DNA of 64,000 nucleotides from Alcanivorax sp. (GTDB taxonomy: Bacteria > Pseudomonadota > Gammaproteobacteria > Pseudomonadales > Alcanivoracaceae): contig JAIUME010000001.1 of NCBI GenBank assembly GCA_022565695.1, positions 806,001 through 870,000 of the forward strand. The letters run 5' to 3'. The notes below the pieces were generated by a model, which worked only from the letters and a program-made list of their open reading frames with translations, did not search any database and had not been told where the DNA came from. Shown in pieces: positions 28,707 to 37,697 of this stretch (position 1 is its first letter; every line of letters starts with the position of its first letter). The position numbers and the translations under genes were made by a program.

Positions 28707-29567
28707 ATGCCGTCAGCCACTAGCAAGCTCTCTCCGTCCTTTCCTGTGCGTCGGATGGACTATGATTTCGAAGACATGCCAAAGTACTGGTGTGACAACG
28801 AACCCTCCCTCACGCACTACTTTACTGGCCTCTCAACGCTATTCCCGGAAGGTGAGTCCTACTTCGTGCGCGCTGTGCGAGCGCTGCGCCCGCGTGTAAA
28901 AGACCACCCTCAACTGGACCGGGACATTGGCGCCTTTATTGGTCAGGAGGCCATGCACTCCAGGGAGCATCACCAATTCCACGTCAGTGCGCAGCAGTAC
29001 AACCTTGATCCGGAGTCGCTGGAGAGAATGACCGGGATCATACTCAAAGGGCTGGAGCGCGTGTTTCCAAAGAAGTGGAACTTGCTGGTGACGGTAGGTC
29101 TGGAGCATTACACCGCTGTACTGGTGGCAACTATGATGCGAAGCACGTACCAACTGATGCGCGACGACACCATTCGTGACTTGTGGTTATGGCACAGTAT
29201 CGAGGAGACCGAACATAAAGCGGTGGCTTTTGATCTGTATGAGCACCTTTATGGGCGTGGACTCGATGCCTACGTGCCAAGGGTGATGATATATACCTTC
29301 AGCCTGGCCATGATTACGCTGATGTCGGCGCTGTATCATCTGGTGCTGATGAAGCGCGATGGCCATCTTTTCAATATCAAGTCCTGGCGTAGATTTGCCA
29401 CGTTTGCCGGGGAGCATTACAGGATCTTCACCCCGAAATTCCTGGCTTACTTCCGGTTCAACTTCCACCCCAATGATGTCGATGAGTCGGCTCTGGTGGC
29501 GAAAACCAGGGCAGTTATCGGGTTGCCACCAATGTCGCCTGAAGGGCGCGAGTCAAGCGCTGCTTGA
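28707..29567 (+). CDS. Metal-dependent hydrolase family protein (PF10118 type), ferritin-like
   Basis: 286 residues from ATG 28707, with AAGGAG at 28695-28700. The protein matches the 'predicted metal-dependent hydrolase' family by its pattern FPVRRMDYDFED, GQEAMHSREHHQFH and HSIEETEHKAVAFDLYEH. The metal ligands look like a carboxylate-bridged diiron set: E81-x2-H84, E133 with H134, and E167-x2-H170, in long helices. Whether it is a hydrolase or an oxidase is unknown; members often sit near lipid or aromatic-compound genes. It is the first gene of a two-gene operon with a PaaI thioesterase and faces an HxlR regulator. Confidence 0.8.
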   Translation: MPSATSKLSPSFPVRRMDYDFEDMPKYWCDNEPSLTHYFTGLSTLFPEGESYFVRAVRALRPRVKDHPQLDRDIGAFIGQEAMHSREHHQFHVSAQQYNLDPESLERMTGIILKGLERVFPKKWNLLVTVGLEHYTAVLVATMMRSTYQLMRDDTIRDLWLWHSIEETEHKAVAFDLYEHLYGRGLDAYVPRVMIYTFSLAMITLMSALYHLVLMKRDGHLFNIKSWRRFATFAGEHYRIFTPKFLAYFRFNFHPNDVDESALVAKTRAVIGLPPMSPEGRESSAA

Positions 29568-29585
29568 GGAATGAGGTGATTTTTT

Positions 29586-30044
29586 ATGATCAATCCCAGA
29601 GAAATGACTGGTCTGCAGATCATGCAGGCGTTTGCAGAAGGTGTTTTTCCGGCCCCCGGGATTGCCAAGACGGTTCCCATGGAGCCTTCGGAAGCAGAGC
29701 ATGGTCGGATGGTGTTTTTTGCCACAGCGGATGCGCGGCACACTAACCCGCTGGGCGGTGTGCATGGTGGGTTTGCGGCAACCGTGCTGGACTCCGTGAC
29801 AGGCTGCGCGACGCATACCGTGCTGCAGGCCGGTGAGGGCTACGGTACCACGGACCTGAATATCAAGATGTGCAGGCCGATCCCTTTCGGAACCCGGATG
29901 ATCGCTGAGGGCAAGGTCATCAACATTGGCCGGACATTGGTCATCTCGGAAGGCTATCTCCGTGATGAAGCAGGCAAGCTGTATGCGCACGCGACCGCAA
30001 CCAATATGATCCTCAGGCAGCCGCGTACCGACTCATCTGGATAA
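29586..30044 (+). CDS. PaaI-family thioesterase
   Basis: A 152-residue hotdog-fold protein. NPLGGVHGGFAATVLDSVTGCATHT carries the catalytic HGG-x(6-8)-D pattern of PaaI thioesterases, followed by TTDLNIKMCRPIPFG and VINIGRTLVISEGYLRDEAGKLYAHATAT. These enzymes hydrolyse acyl- or aryl-CoA esters. It begins 18 bases after the ferritin-like gene and is probably co-transcribed and HxlR-controlled with it. Confidence 0.88.
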   Translation: MINPREMTGLQIMQAFAEGVFPAPGIAKTVPMEPSEAEHGRMVFFATADARHTNPLGGVHGGFAATVLDSVTGCATHTVLQAGEGYGTTDLNIKMCRPIPFGTRMIAEGKVINIGRTLVISEGYLRDEAGKLYAHATATNMILRQPRTDSSG

Positions 30045-30106
30045 GAATCTGGATAAGAGCGCAGAGAGATGCCACCCCATGCTCTCTGCGTTCGGCGCTG
30101 TGGCGG

Positions 30107-31129
30107 CTACCCCTCTCCACTTCGCCGCTGCCGATACTCCCCCGGCGAACACCCCACCCAGCGCCTGAAAGCCCGCGTAAAGCTGGCGGTATCTGTATAG
30201 CCAAGATGAATGGCGAGTTCGTCCAGTTTCATCTCGCTGCTGCGCAGAAACTGCAGGGCAATCTGACGGCGTTCATCCTCTACCAGCGCCCGGAAGCTGG
30301 TGCCTTCCTGATCCAGTTTGCGGCGCAGGCTGCGGGGCGATAGCGCCAGCGCCCGGGCGATCTCGTCCAGGGAGGCGACCAGCCCAAGTGGGCCGTGAAG
30401 CTGCTGGCGTACCTGGTCCCCCAGGCTGGCGGTTTGCAGGCGTTGCAGCCGCAGTCGGCATTGGTCATCGAGCATGCGGACCAGCTCGGCGTCGTAGGTG
30501 GGCAAGGGGCGGTCGGCGTCGTCGCTTCTCACCATGATGACGTTGTAGGGGCTGTCGTAGGTCGGCGTGATCGCGCAGGCCTGTGCGATATGGTCGGCGT
30601 AGTCTGGCGGTGGCCCCCGGAATCCCAGCGTGACCACAAGCTTGCCCGCCAGGCTGAGTTCGTTGAGCAGATTGAAGCCGGTGGCCATATCCCGCTCCAG
30701 CAGAAACTGGCGCAGGTGGGAGGGGATGGCGTCCGGGTCCATGATCACGCCGAAGCCGCCAGCCTCGTCAATCGGGGTGATCTGGCAATAGGCGGTGCTC
30801 AGGGGCAGGTAACGCAAGGCCCGGTGTGAGGCCTCGCGCAGCGTCCGGCTGGTGCGCAGGGCAAACCCCCAGAGGCCGAAGTTGGACAGGCTGTATTGCA
30901 GCCCGAGCCGGAAACCCAGGGCGGGCTCGTCGGGCAAGGCCAGCATCAGGTTCTCGATCAGCCGCATCTCCTGGGCGCGGGTGACCAGGGTTTCGCTGTC
31001 CAGCAGGGCCGCTTCGGTGAGCCCGGTACCCAACAGACAGGTGTCGCCGTCTGCGCCCAGTTGGGCAGCAAAGTTGACCATTACCTGGGCAATGGCGACG
31101 GGATGCAGGAGGGTGTCGGCGGTCGGCAT
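30107..31129 (-). CDS. AraC-family transcriptional regulator
   Basis: 340 residues. The N-terminal two thirds are of the 'arabinose-binding-like' type (PF12625) common in Pseudomonas relatives (LGFRLGLQYSLSNFGLWGFALRTSRTLREA). The C-terminal AraC domain (about 240-335) has both helix-turn-helix units: SLDEIARALALSPRSLRRKLDQEGTSFRALVEDERR and MKLDELAIHLGYTDTASFTRAFRRWVGCSPGEYR. It is divergent from the desaturase gene. The shared 168-bp gap holds two direct repeats 21 bp apart, which suggests direct control of the desaturase. The ligand is unknown, perhaps a fatty acid. Confidence 0.92.
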   Translation of the reverse strand: MPTADTLLHPVAIAQVMVNFAAQLGADGDTCLLGTGLTEAALLDSETLVTRAQEMRLIENLMLALPDEPALGFRLGLQYSLSNFGLWGFALRTSRTLREASHRALRYLPLSTAYCQITPIDEAGGFGVIMDPDAIPSHLRQFLLERDMATGFNLLNELSLAGKLVVTLGFRGPPPDYADHIAQACAITPTYDSPYNVIMVRSDDADRPLPTYDAELVRMLDDQCRLRLQRLQTASLGDQVRQQLHGPLGLVASLDEIARALALSPRSLRRKLDQEGTSFRALVEDERRQIALQFLRSSEMKLDELAIHLGYTDTASFTRAFRRWVGCSPGEYRQRRSGEG

Positions 31130-31196
31130 GCACTGGAGTCTACCCCGCGGCCTGGTCCACGGCCATGATCCTGGAGGGCAAGCCGGGTGTGTCAGG

Positions 31197-31229
31197 GGCT
31201 GGCCATAAATGCCTTGCGGCTGGCCACAA
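31197..31229. promoter_or_regulatory. Direct repeat pair, probable AraC-family operator
   Basis: GGCTGGCCATAA (31197-31208) and GGCTGGCCACAA (31218-31229) are in the same orientation, 21 bp apart (two helical turns), in the gap between the AraC regulator and the desaturase. This is the usual layout of AraC-type binding sites. Confidence 0.6.
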
Positions 31230-31297
31230 CAGCCCTGTCCGGGGATGGGGCGCGGGGCTAGATTGATAGCCTGTTAATCCAGCCGGGACGGCGCGTC

Positions 31298-32203
31298 ATG
31301 TCGGAAGACCATTCACAAGATCTGGCGGTACTGAACAAACAGGCCATTGCGGCGGCGAAGCGGCATATGGGGCAGGTGTGCTGGCCCACGGCGTTGCTGG
31401 CTGTCGGGGTGGTGGCCGCGTTTATCGCGACGCTGGTGCTGTTTGCCCAGGGTGCATTGCCGGTATGGGGCGCAGTGCTGCTGGTGGGTGCGCTGACCTA
31501 CTTCTCCTACACGCCGCTCCATGAGGCGGCCCATGGCAACATCAACGGCAGCAATGAAAAGCTGAAGTGGCTGAATGACCTGTGCGGTTATCTGGTCGCG
31601 CCGCTTATCGCGGTGCCCTACGCCTCTCACCGCCATGAGCACTTCACCCATCACCGCTATACCAACCAGCCGGACAAGGATCCGGACTATGTCGTCAGCG
31701 GCATGGGCAAGGGGCCGTGGCAGGCCCTGGTGACGGTGGTGAAGTTTATCTGGGTGCAGAACAGCTTTTTCGTGACCCGGCACTGGGGCACGGCGTCGCG
31801 CAAGGAACGTACTATCTACTGCCTTGAGGTGCTGGTGTCGGCGGGCTGGCGGGTGGCGTTCGTGCTGCTGGCGGGCCAGCAGGGTGCGTTGACGGTGGTG
31901 CTGGTGGGTTATTTGCTGGGCGGCTTTTTTACGGCCTACTGGTTTGCCTACCGCCCGCATATTCCGTATCAGGACCCCACCCGGTATCGCAATACCAACA
32001 GCCTGATCATGCCCACCTGGATGAAGCCGCTGGAGTGGTTCTGGTTAGGGCAGAACCTGCACTCCATCCATCACCTGTTTCCCCGGGTGCCGTTCTACCG
32101 CTACCACGCCCTGCACCGCGAGATCGAACCGGTCATGCACGCCCATGGCACGCCGATCGTCGGGATCTTCAGTCGGCAGCCCGAGGAAAGCCGGGTGTCT
32201 TGA
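31298..32203 (+). CDS. Membrane fatty acid desaturase family protein
   Basis: 301 residues with membrane segments at about 28-50 and 55-72 and a further pair at about 180-215. All three histidine boxes of membrane diiron desaturases/hydroxylases are present: HEAAH (75-79), HRHEHFTHH (111-119) and HSIHH (255-259). The closest general type is fatty-acid desaturase/beta-carotene hydroxylase; the position of the double bond or hydroxyl group cannot be read from sequence. Likely regulated by the divergent AraC protein, and it may adjust membrane lipid fluidity. Confidence 0.88.
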   Translation: MSEDHSQDLAVLNKQAIAAAKRHMGQVCWPTALLAVGVVAAFIATLVLFAQGALPVWGAVLLVGALTYFSYTPLHEAAHGNINGSNEKLKWLNDLCGYLVAPLIAVPYASHRHEHFTHHRYTNQPDKDPDYVVSGMGKGPWQALVTVVKFIWVQNSFFVTRHWGTASRKERTIYCLEVLVSAGWRVAFVLLAGQQGALTVVLVGYLLGGFFTAYWFAYRPHIPYQDPTRYRNTNSLIMPTWMKPLEWFWLGQNLHSIHHLFPRVPFYRYHALHREIEPVMHAHGTPIVGIFSRQPEESRVS

Positions 32204-32215
32204 TCTTACGTCACG

Positions 32216-32935
32216 TTAGTCCAGCGCCACGTTGTGGTAGACGTTCTGCACGTCGTCCAGGTCGTTCAGCATGGCCATGAATTTGTCGAACAGAAGCTGG
32301 TCGTCCGCGCTGATGGTGGTGGTGCTCTGCGGGATGAACTGCACCTCGTCCACCTGAAAATCAATGCCGCTCACCGCCTCCACCAGTGCCTGCCGCGCTT
32401 TTGCATAGGCGGTGTGCGGTGCGAAGACGGTGAGAATACCGTTCTCGTTTTCGATATCGGTAACATCGACCTCTGCTTCCAGCAGGGCCTCAAGCACCGC
32501 CTCTTCATCATCATGGGCAAACATGAAGATCGCCACATGATCGAACATATGGCTGACGGTGCCCTGGGTGCCGATCTTGCACTTGGCCTTGGTAAAGGCG
32601 TTGCGTACATCACCAAAAGTGCGGTTCGGGTTATCCGTCAGGCATTCGATCAGTGCCATGCAGCCACCGGGGCCGTACCCTTCGTAACGCGCGGGTGAGT
32701 AGTCTTCGCCGGCGCCGCCCTTGGCTTTCTCAAGCGCCTTGTCGATCACATGGCCCGGCACCTGATCCTTTTTGGCCCGGTCGATCAGCCCGCGCAGGGT
32801 CAGGTTGGCGGAGGGGTCCGGCCCGCCGGTTTTCGCACAGACATAGATTTCCCGGCCGTAGCGGCTGTATACCTTGGCCTTCATGTCCGAGGTCTTGGCC
32901 ATGGAATCTTTGCGGTTCTGGTAGGCGCGCCCCAT
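32216..32935 (-). CDS. YebC/PmpR-family protein (YeeN-like)
   Basis: 239 residues from the ATG at 32935 (MGRAYQNRKDSMAKTSDMKAKVY); an open extension to 32971 has no similarity. YebC-family proteins have been described as DNA-binding regulators and as translation factors that help ribosomes at proline runs. The family landmarks GPDPSANLTLRGLIDRAKKDQVP, KGGAGEDYSPARYEGYGPGG and a terminal DLDDVQNVYHNV are present. The N-terminus is of the YeeN rather than the classical YebC subgroup. It converges with the desaturase gene. Confidence 0.88.
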   Translation of the reverse strand: MGRAYQNRKDSMAKTSDMKAKVYSRYGREIYVCAKTGGPDPSANLTLRGLIDRAKKDQVPGHVIDKALEKAKGGAGEDYSPARYEGYGPGGCMALIECLTDNPNRTFGDVRNAFTKAKCKIGTQGTVSHMFDHVAIFMFAHDDEEAVLEALLEAEVDVTDIENENGILTVFAPHTAYAKARQALVEAVSGIDFQVDEVQFIPQSTTTISADDQLLFDKFMAMLNDLDDVQNVYHNVALD

Positions 32936-33088
32936 ATGAATCCTGCTCCTGAGCTGATGGTCGTTGGGCATTTTATGGGAAAAGCCTGGCCGGGCCTACG
33001 ATCAATCCTGTGCGGCGCCGGAACAGAACCGTTTGTAGCGGGTCTCTTATAGTAGCGCTGCTGAATAGACCCTCTTTGAGATGCCCCC

Positions 33089-33832
33089 TTGACCAGACCC
33101 TCCCGACATCACCTCACCTGGCCCCAACGCCTCATCGTCGGTGCATTTCTGCTGTTGTTGCTGGTGCTGATCGTCGTGCTGTCCATGCGCCCGTGGCGGA
33201 TGCTGCCGCCGGCCTGGAATCCCTGGGCGCCGCTGGCGGTGGAGCACGCCATGACGCCGGTCACGCGCAACAAGCTGCGTCGCCTGAAGCATGCGCCGGC
33301 GGCGGATTGCCAGGCCATTCTGGCGCAGGTGCCGGAGGACAAGCTGCATTTCCTGCCGCTGGAGGACTACACCCCGGTGGCGGGCTGCCCGTTGACCAAT
33401 GTGGTGCGGCTGCATCACACCAGCGTGGCCTTCAATGCGCCGGTCACGATGAGTTGTCCGCTGGCAGTGGCCTGGGTGATGTATGAGCAGCAGGCACTGC
33501 AACCGTTGGCGCAGCGGCGGCTGGGGCAGCCGCTGGTGTCGGTCACGCATATGGGGGCGTTTTCCTGCCGCAATATCTATCACCGTGAGAACGCTCGGCG
33601 CAGTGAGCACGCTACGGCCAGTGCGCTGGATGTGGCGGCGTTCGAGCTGCGCGATGGGCGGCGTATCACGGTGCTGGTGGGCTGGGAAGGGGGGCGGCGC
33701 GAGGCGCGCTTCCTGCGTGAGGCGCACGAGGCGGCCTGCGATTATTTCGGCACGGTGCTGGGGCCGGATTACAACGCGCCCCACGCCGACCATTTCCACT
33801 TCGGCACGCGCGGGCTGCGTTTTTGCCGCTAA
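33089..33832 (+). CDS. Extensin-like C-terminal domain protein, membrane-anchored
   Basis: 247 residues with a TTG start (33089) and an N-terminal membrane anchor (about 15-32, LIVGAFLLLLLVLIVVL). The rest is an extensin-like domain (PF06904): TSVAFNAPVTMSCPLAVAW, THMGAFSCRNIYHRE, SEHATASALDVAAFEL and NAPHADHFHFG. The conserved His/Asp residues at HATASALD and HADHFH resemble zinc-binding peptidoglycan hydrolases of the D-Ala-D-Ala peptidase fold, so a role in the cell wall is plausible but unproven. The ribosome-binding site is weak. Confidence 0.85.
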   Translation: MTRPSRHHLTWPQRLIVGAFLLLLLVLIVVLSMRPWRMLPPAWNPWAPLAVEHAMTPVTRNKLRRLKHAPAADCQAILAQVPEDKLHFLPLEDYTPVAGCPLTNVVRLHHTSVAFNAPVTMSCPLAVAWVMYEQQALQPLAQRRLGQPLVSVTHMGAFSCRNIYHRENARRSEHATASALDVAAFELRDGRRITVLVGWEGGRREARFLREAHEAACDYFGTVLGPDYNAPHADHFHFGTRGLRFCR

Positions 33833-33965
33833 CGGCCCTTTTTGCTGATTCTCGCCAATCTCTTGTCAGTTGCTGACGAGGCAGTTGTCCCCGTGTCGGG
33901 GCGCTGCGCATGATGCCTCCCTTGCTCAACGACAACACGCTATAACAACAATACCGGAGTACCCC

Positions 33966-36371
33966 ATGACAGCCCTGCTGCGCCTGATTTTCCTTTCCCT
34001 GGTCCTGGTGTTGACCGCCTGCGGTGGTAGTTCAGGGGGTGGTTCAACGCCAGTGGAGGAGCCGCCCGGGGGCGACGGGCCCGGCGATGGCGAGCCGGGT
34101 GACGATGACCCCACCGAGCCGGGTGATGCGGAAGCGCTTACCGGGCGGGCCACCAAGGGCATTCTGCGTAATGCCAGCATCGAAGCCAGTGTCTGGGCCG
34201 GGACAGGCTGGGCCAGTCTGGGGACCGCCGAGACCGGCGATGATGGTGAATTCGGTCTGGACATCGTGCCGCAGAATGCGCCAGTGCGTATTGTGGCCAC
34301 CGCCACCGGCAGTACCACAATGCGCTGCGATGCACCGTCGGGCTGTGGCGGGGCGGCGTTTGGCGATTTCGTGCCCGTGCCCTCAGGGCTGACGCTGACC
34401 ACGCTGGTGCCGGGCGATGCCCTGGTGGAAGACGGGCATGTGGCGATAACGCCGCTGACCCATCTGGCGGCGCGCTGGGCGCAGGACATGCCGCAGGGCA
34501 TCAGCAATGCCGGTGCGGAGCTGGCGTTGAACCGTGTTGCCGCGCTGTTTGATCTGGCCGAGGATTTCGCCGTGCAGTGGCCGGTGGATCTGGGCGACGC
34601 CGATGAGGTTGCTGCTGCGGATGATGCCGCGCTGCGTCAGGCGTTGCTGTCTGCCGCGTTCCTGCAACTGGCGGAGACACAGGACGTGCCACTGCCGACA
34701 TTGCTGGCAGGGGCGGGCAGTGTATTCAGCCTGTTCGGTGGGCAGCTGATTACGCTCTCTGGCGGTTTCACGATGGATGAGCTGGCGCAACAGCTGGCAC
34801 TCCTTGATCTGGATCTGGAGGCCGTGCTGGCGGATCTGGATCTTGAGCTGGATCTGGACGATGTGAACCTGCCCGGGCTGGACAGCCTGGTGAATGCGGC
34901 CACCGCCGTTGCAGCGCATCTGGATACAGAAGGCTCGCTGGATGACGTGATCGCCAGCCTGGATGCCCTGATGACGCCCTGGCAGACGCGGCCGTTGACC
35001 ACGGTGGCCGGTACGGCACGCTATGACAGCGCGGATTTCGACAGCGGCCTGGTGCCACTGGATGATTACGACCTGTATCGCACGCTGGCGCTGGATGCTG
35101 CTGACGGCGTGTCCGCTGAGCTGCGGGGGCTTGGTTGGCTGTATCGTGATGAGGCGGCCCGCGACGACACGGAAGGCATGCTGAATGTGCTGGCGGAGGC
35201 GCTGGGTTTTGCATTGGATGCCGCCATTTGTGTGCCGCAGCGCAAGAACGCGCAAAGCTGCGATGTAGCCCCGCCCTACGCCACCCTGGTGCAGACCAGT
35301 GGCGTTGGGAATTTCTGGACCAACGGTTATCTGCGGTTGCAGGGCACGCGCTTCGGGCAGGCCGTGGACATGCAGATCAGCGCGAACGATATTCGTGATC
35401 TGCTGCGCCAGGGCGAAATGCCGATCACCCTCGATGGCACCATTACCAGTGGCACCTCGGTGACCAGTCTGGATGTGCGGCTGGATATGGATATTACCGA
35501 CAACGATCTCAGCGGGTTCCAGGCGCTGAGCAACACGGCATTTGGTAATGAAGCGCTGCTCAATCCGCTGCTGGACGACCTGGCGGCGGATCTGTCGCTG
35601 GCGCTGACCTTCTCCGGCGCGGGCAACATTACCAGTACCGATTCAGAGGTGGGCAGTTACAGCTTCACCGGACTCGACAGTGGGCTGACCTTCAATCGGC
35701 GGGTGCTGACCCAGGACGAGTCGGGGCCGCTGATGACCCTGCTGCTGGCGGCCGGCTCGCGCACCAATCCTGCCGGCGAGACGCTGTTTTCTCTGCCCGG
35801 GGACGACGCGTTCAGTCTGATCCTCGATGACCCGCTGGCGCTGCATATCGAATACGGTACCGAGCGACTCGGGTTACCGGAGATGCAGGTGCTGCTGGCC
35901 GGTACGCTGGAAGGCTATACGCCGCTGCTGGATGCGCTGGGTGATTACATCACGGCACTGCTGGACGAGGACGTCGCTGTGCCGGAGTTCGATCTGGATG
36001 AGTGGCTGGGAGATATCGACCTGACCCTGTTGGCCGCTGCGGGCACTGCGGAGCTGAAGATTCTGGATCAGACCCACGGCGAAAAACACTATCGTTTCAC
36101 CAGCGATGCAGACGGCCTGCATATCAGTGCACCAGACAGCCTGGATACGGCCCTGACGCTCCGGCTCAGTGGCCTGGCGGGTTACCTGTATGCGGGCGAG
36201 AGCCTGATCGGCACGGTGCATGCCGGCAATGCCGAGGACGGCCTGCTGATCAATCTGCTGGATGCCAGCCAGCGCAGCTACCTGCCCGTGGAGACCGACC
36301 GTGCGGAGGTGCTGAGCAATCTCTACCTGCTGCTGGAAGGCCTCTTTGGTGGGTTGTTCGACACAGAGTGA
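33966..36371 (+). CDS. Large outer-membrane or periplasmic lipoprotein, unknown function
   Basis: 801 residues from ATG 33966, with GGAG a few bases upstream. A lipoprotein signal ends in LTAC with Cys19 (MTALLRLIFLSLVLVLTAC). A disordered Gly/Pro/Asp/Glu linker follows to about residue 55. The rest mixes beta-rich segments with long acidic Leu/Asp stretches, e.g. near 34798-34890 where Leu-Asp pairs recur. A pI well below neutral is evident from composition. No family recognised; no catalytic motif seen. It stands alone, with a possible terminator at 36421-36438. The Leu-Asp segments could be amphipathic strands or helices. Confidence 0.7.
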   Translation: MTALLRLIFLSLVLVLTACGGSSGGGSTPVEEPPGGDGPGDGEPGDDDPTEPGDAEALTGRATKGILRNASIEASVWAGTGWASLGTAETGDDGEFGLDIVPQNAPVRIVATATGSTTMRCDAPSGCGGAAFGDFVPVPSGLTLTTLVPGDALVEDGHVAITPLTHLAARWAQDMPQGISNAGAELALNRVAALFDLAEDFAVQWPVDLGDADEVAAADDAALRQALLSAAFLQLAETQDVPLPTLLAGAGSVFSLFGGQLITLSGGFTMDELAQQLALLDLDLEAVLADLDLELDLDDVNLPGLDSLVNAATAVAAHLDTEGSLDDVIASLDALMTPWQTRPLTTVAGTARYDSADFDSGLVPLDDYDLYRTLALDAADGVSAELRGLGWLYRDEAARDDTEGMLNVLAEALGFALDAAICVPQRKNAQSCDVAPPYATLVQTSGVGNFWTNGYLRLQGTRFGQAVDMQISANDIRDLLRQGEMPITLDGTITSGTSVTSLDVRLDMDITDNDLSGFQALSNTAFGNEALLNPLLDDLAADLSLALTFSGAGNITSTDSEVGSYSFTGLDSGLTFNRRVLTQDESGPLMTLLLAAGSRTNPAGETLFSLPGDDAFSLILDDPLALHIEYGTERLGLPEMQVLLAGTLEGYTPLLDALGDYITALLDEDVAVPEFDLDEWLGDIDLTLLAAAGTAELKILDQTHGEKHYRFTSDADGLHISAPDSLDTALTLRLSGLAGYLYAGESLIGTVHAGNAEDGLLINLLDASQRSYLPVETDRAEVLSNLYLLLEGLFGGLFDTE

Positions 36372-36420
36372 GGCGATGTCGTATTGCTGAGCGCTGCCGA
36401 TTGGCCTGATGCGATGACCT

Positions 36421-36438
36421 CCCGGAGGAACATCCGGG
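36421..36438 (+). terminator. Possible weak terminator after the large lipoprotein gene
   Basis: CCCGGA (36421-36426) pairs with TCCGGG (36433-36438), followed by TATTATT. A short stem with an imperfect T run. Confidence 0.35.
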
Positions 36439-36474
36439 TATTATTCGTCATCGTCTGAATCGGTGGAGCGCAGC

Positions 36475-37296
36475 ATGAAGGATTTTCGCGGCAAGCAGGT
36501 GTTGATTACCGGTGCTGGCAGCGGCATTGGCCGTGAAACGGCGCTGGCATTCGCCGAGGCGGAGGCTTGTCTCTGGGTCGTGGATATTCAGCTGGCCAAC
36601 GCCGAAGAGACTGTGCAGCAGATCATGTCCCGCGGCGGGCGCGCCAGGGCGTTGCAATGCGATGTGGCCGATATGGCATCGGTGCAGCGTATGGCGGATG
36701 CAGTGCATGCGGAGATCCCGGCACTGGATATCCTGATGAACAATGCCGGCATTGGCAGCGCTGGCCGGTTTCTGGATACAGAGCTGGAGACCTGGCGCAA
36801 GGTCATGGACGTCAACCTGATGGGCGTGGTGCATGGCTGTCACGCCTTTCTCGGCAAAATGGTCGAGCGGGGGCAGGGTGGCCATGTGATCAATACGGCG
36901 TCAGCAGCGGCGTTTGTCGCCGCGCCGGACATGCCAATCTATGCGGCCAGCAAGTTTGCGGTGCAGGGCTTCACGGAAGCATTGCGCGGTGATATGGCAA
37001 CGCATGATATCGGGGTCACCGCGATCTGCCCGGGCATTATCAATACGGCTATCGTTGCGAATTCGATCATGGAAGGGAAAATCGGTGCGGCGGAGACCCA
37101 CGACAAGGTGATGAAGTTCTACGAGAAGCGCAACTACACACCGGCCCAGGTGGCGCGGGTCATTCTCAGTGCGGTACGGCGCAATGTCGGCGTGCAACCG
37201 GTGTCGCCGGAAGCCTGGGGTATGTATTACGCCAAACGTTTTACCCCTGGCCTGCTGCAGGTGTTGTCCAGAAAAGAGCTGCCATTCCTGAAATAG
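36475..37296 (+). CDS. Short-chain dehydrogenase/reductase
   Basis: 273 residues from ATG 36475 (MKDFRGKQVLITGAG), with GGTGGAG about 8 bases upstream; an in-frame GTG at 36463 overlaps that site. It is a classical SDR: the cofactor loop TGAGSGIG (residues 11-18), an acidic residue ending beta-2 (VVDIQ) that favours NAD, NNAG, the catalytic Ser in INTASAAAF, and the YAASK motif. A C-terminal extension (FTPGLLQVLSRKELPFLK) is typical of SDRs linked to lipid or long-chain alcohol metabolism in this group. The substrate is unknown. Confidence 0.9.
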   Translation: MKDFRGKQVLITGAGSGIGRETALAFAEAEACLWVVDIQLANAEETVQQIMSRGGRARALQCDVADMASVQRMADAVHAEIPALDILMNNAGIGSAGRFLDTELETWRKVMDVNLMGVVHGCHAFLGKMVERGQGGHVINTASAAAFVAAPDMPIYAASKFAVQGFTEALRGDMATHDIGVTAICPGIINTAIVANSIMEGKIGAAETHDKVMKFYEKRNYTPAQVARVILSAVRRNVGVQPVSPEAWGMYYAKRFTPGLLQVLSRKELPFLK

Positions 37297-37304
37297 GGAA
37301 TGGC

Positions 37305-37655
37305 TCAGCTTTTCTTGACGAACTCTGATTTGAGTTTCATGGCACCGATGCCATCGATCTTGCAGTCGATGTCATGATCCCCCTCCACTAACCGAATGCT
37401 CTTCACGCGGGTGCCGATCTTGACCACCAGTGAGGAGCCTTTGACCTTCAGATCCTTGATGACGGTCACGCTGTCGCCATCCTGCAGTACGTTACCTGCG
37501 GCATCGCGGATCACAGGCTCGGCGTTGCCCGCGATGGCGGCGGCTGTTTCAGCGGCTGTCCATTCGTGGCCACATTCCGGGCACACCAGCAGCAGGCCAT
37601 CTTCGTAGGTGTAGGCGGAAGTGCATTGCGGGCAAGGTGGTAGTGCGTCGGTCAT
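37305..37655 (-). CDS. yjdM: PhnA/YjdM-family zinc-ribbon protein
   Basis: 116 residues. The N-terminal zinc ribbon has CPQC (residues 8-11) and CPEC (25-28). The PhnA domain follows: [69 protein letters not shown], here spanning about residues 47-115. It was originally linked to alkylphosphonate use in E. coli, but its biochemical function remains uncertain. It is downstream of, and on the same strand as, the cation efflux gene, with a 42-base gap. Confidence 0.92.
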   Translation of the reverse strand: MTDALPPCPQCTSAYTYEDGLLLVCPECGHEWTAAETAAAIAGNAEPVIRDAAGNVLQDGDSVTVIKDLKVKGSSLVVKIGTRVKSIRLVEGDHDIDCKIDGIGAMKLKSEFVKKS

Positions 37656-37697
37656 GGTGATGGTCTCGGTAGTGAGTCAGTTTGCGCCCGGCAGATG

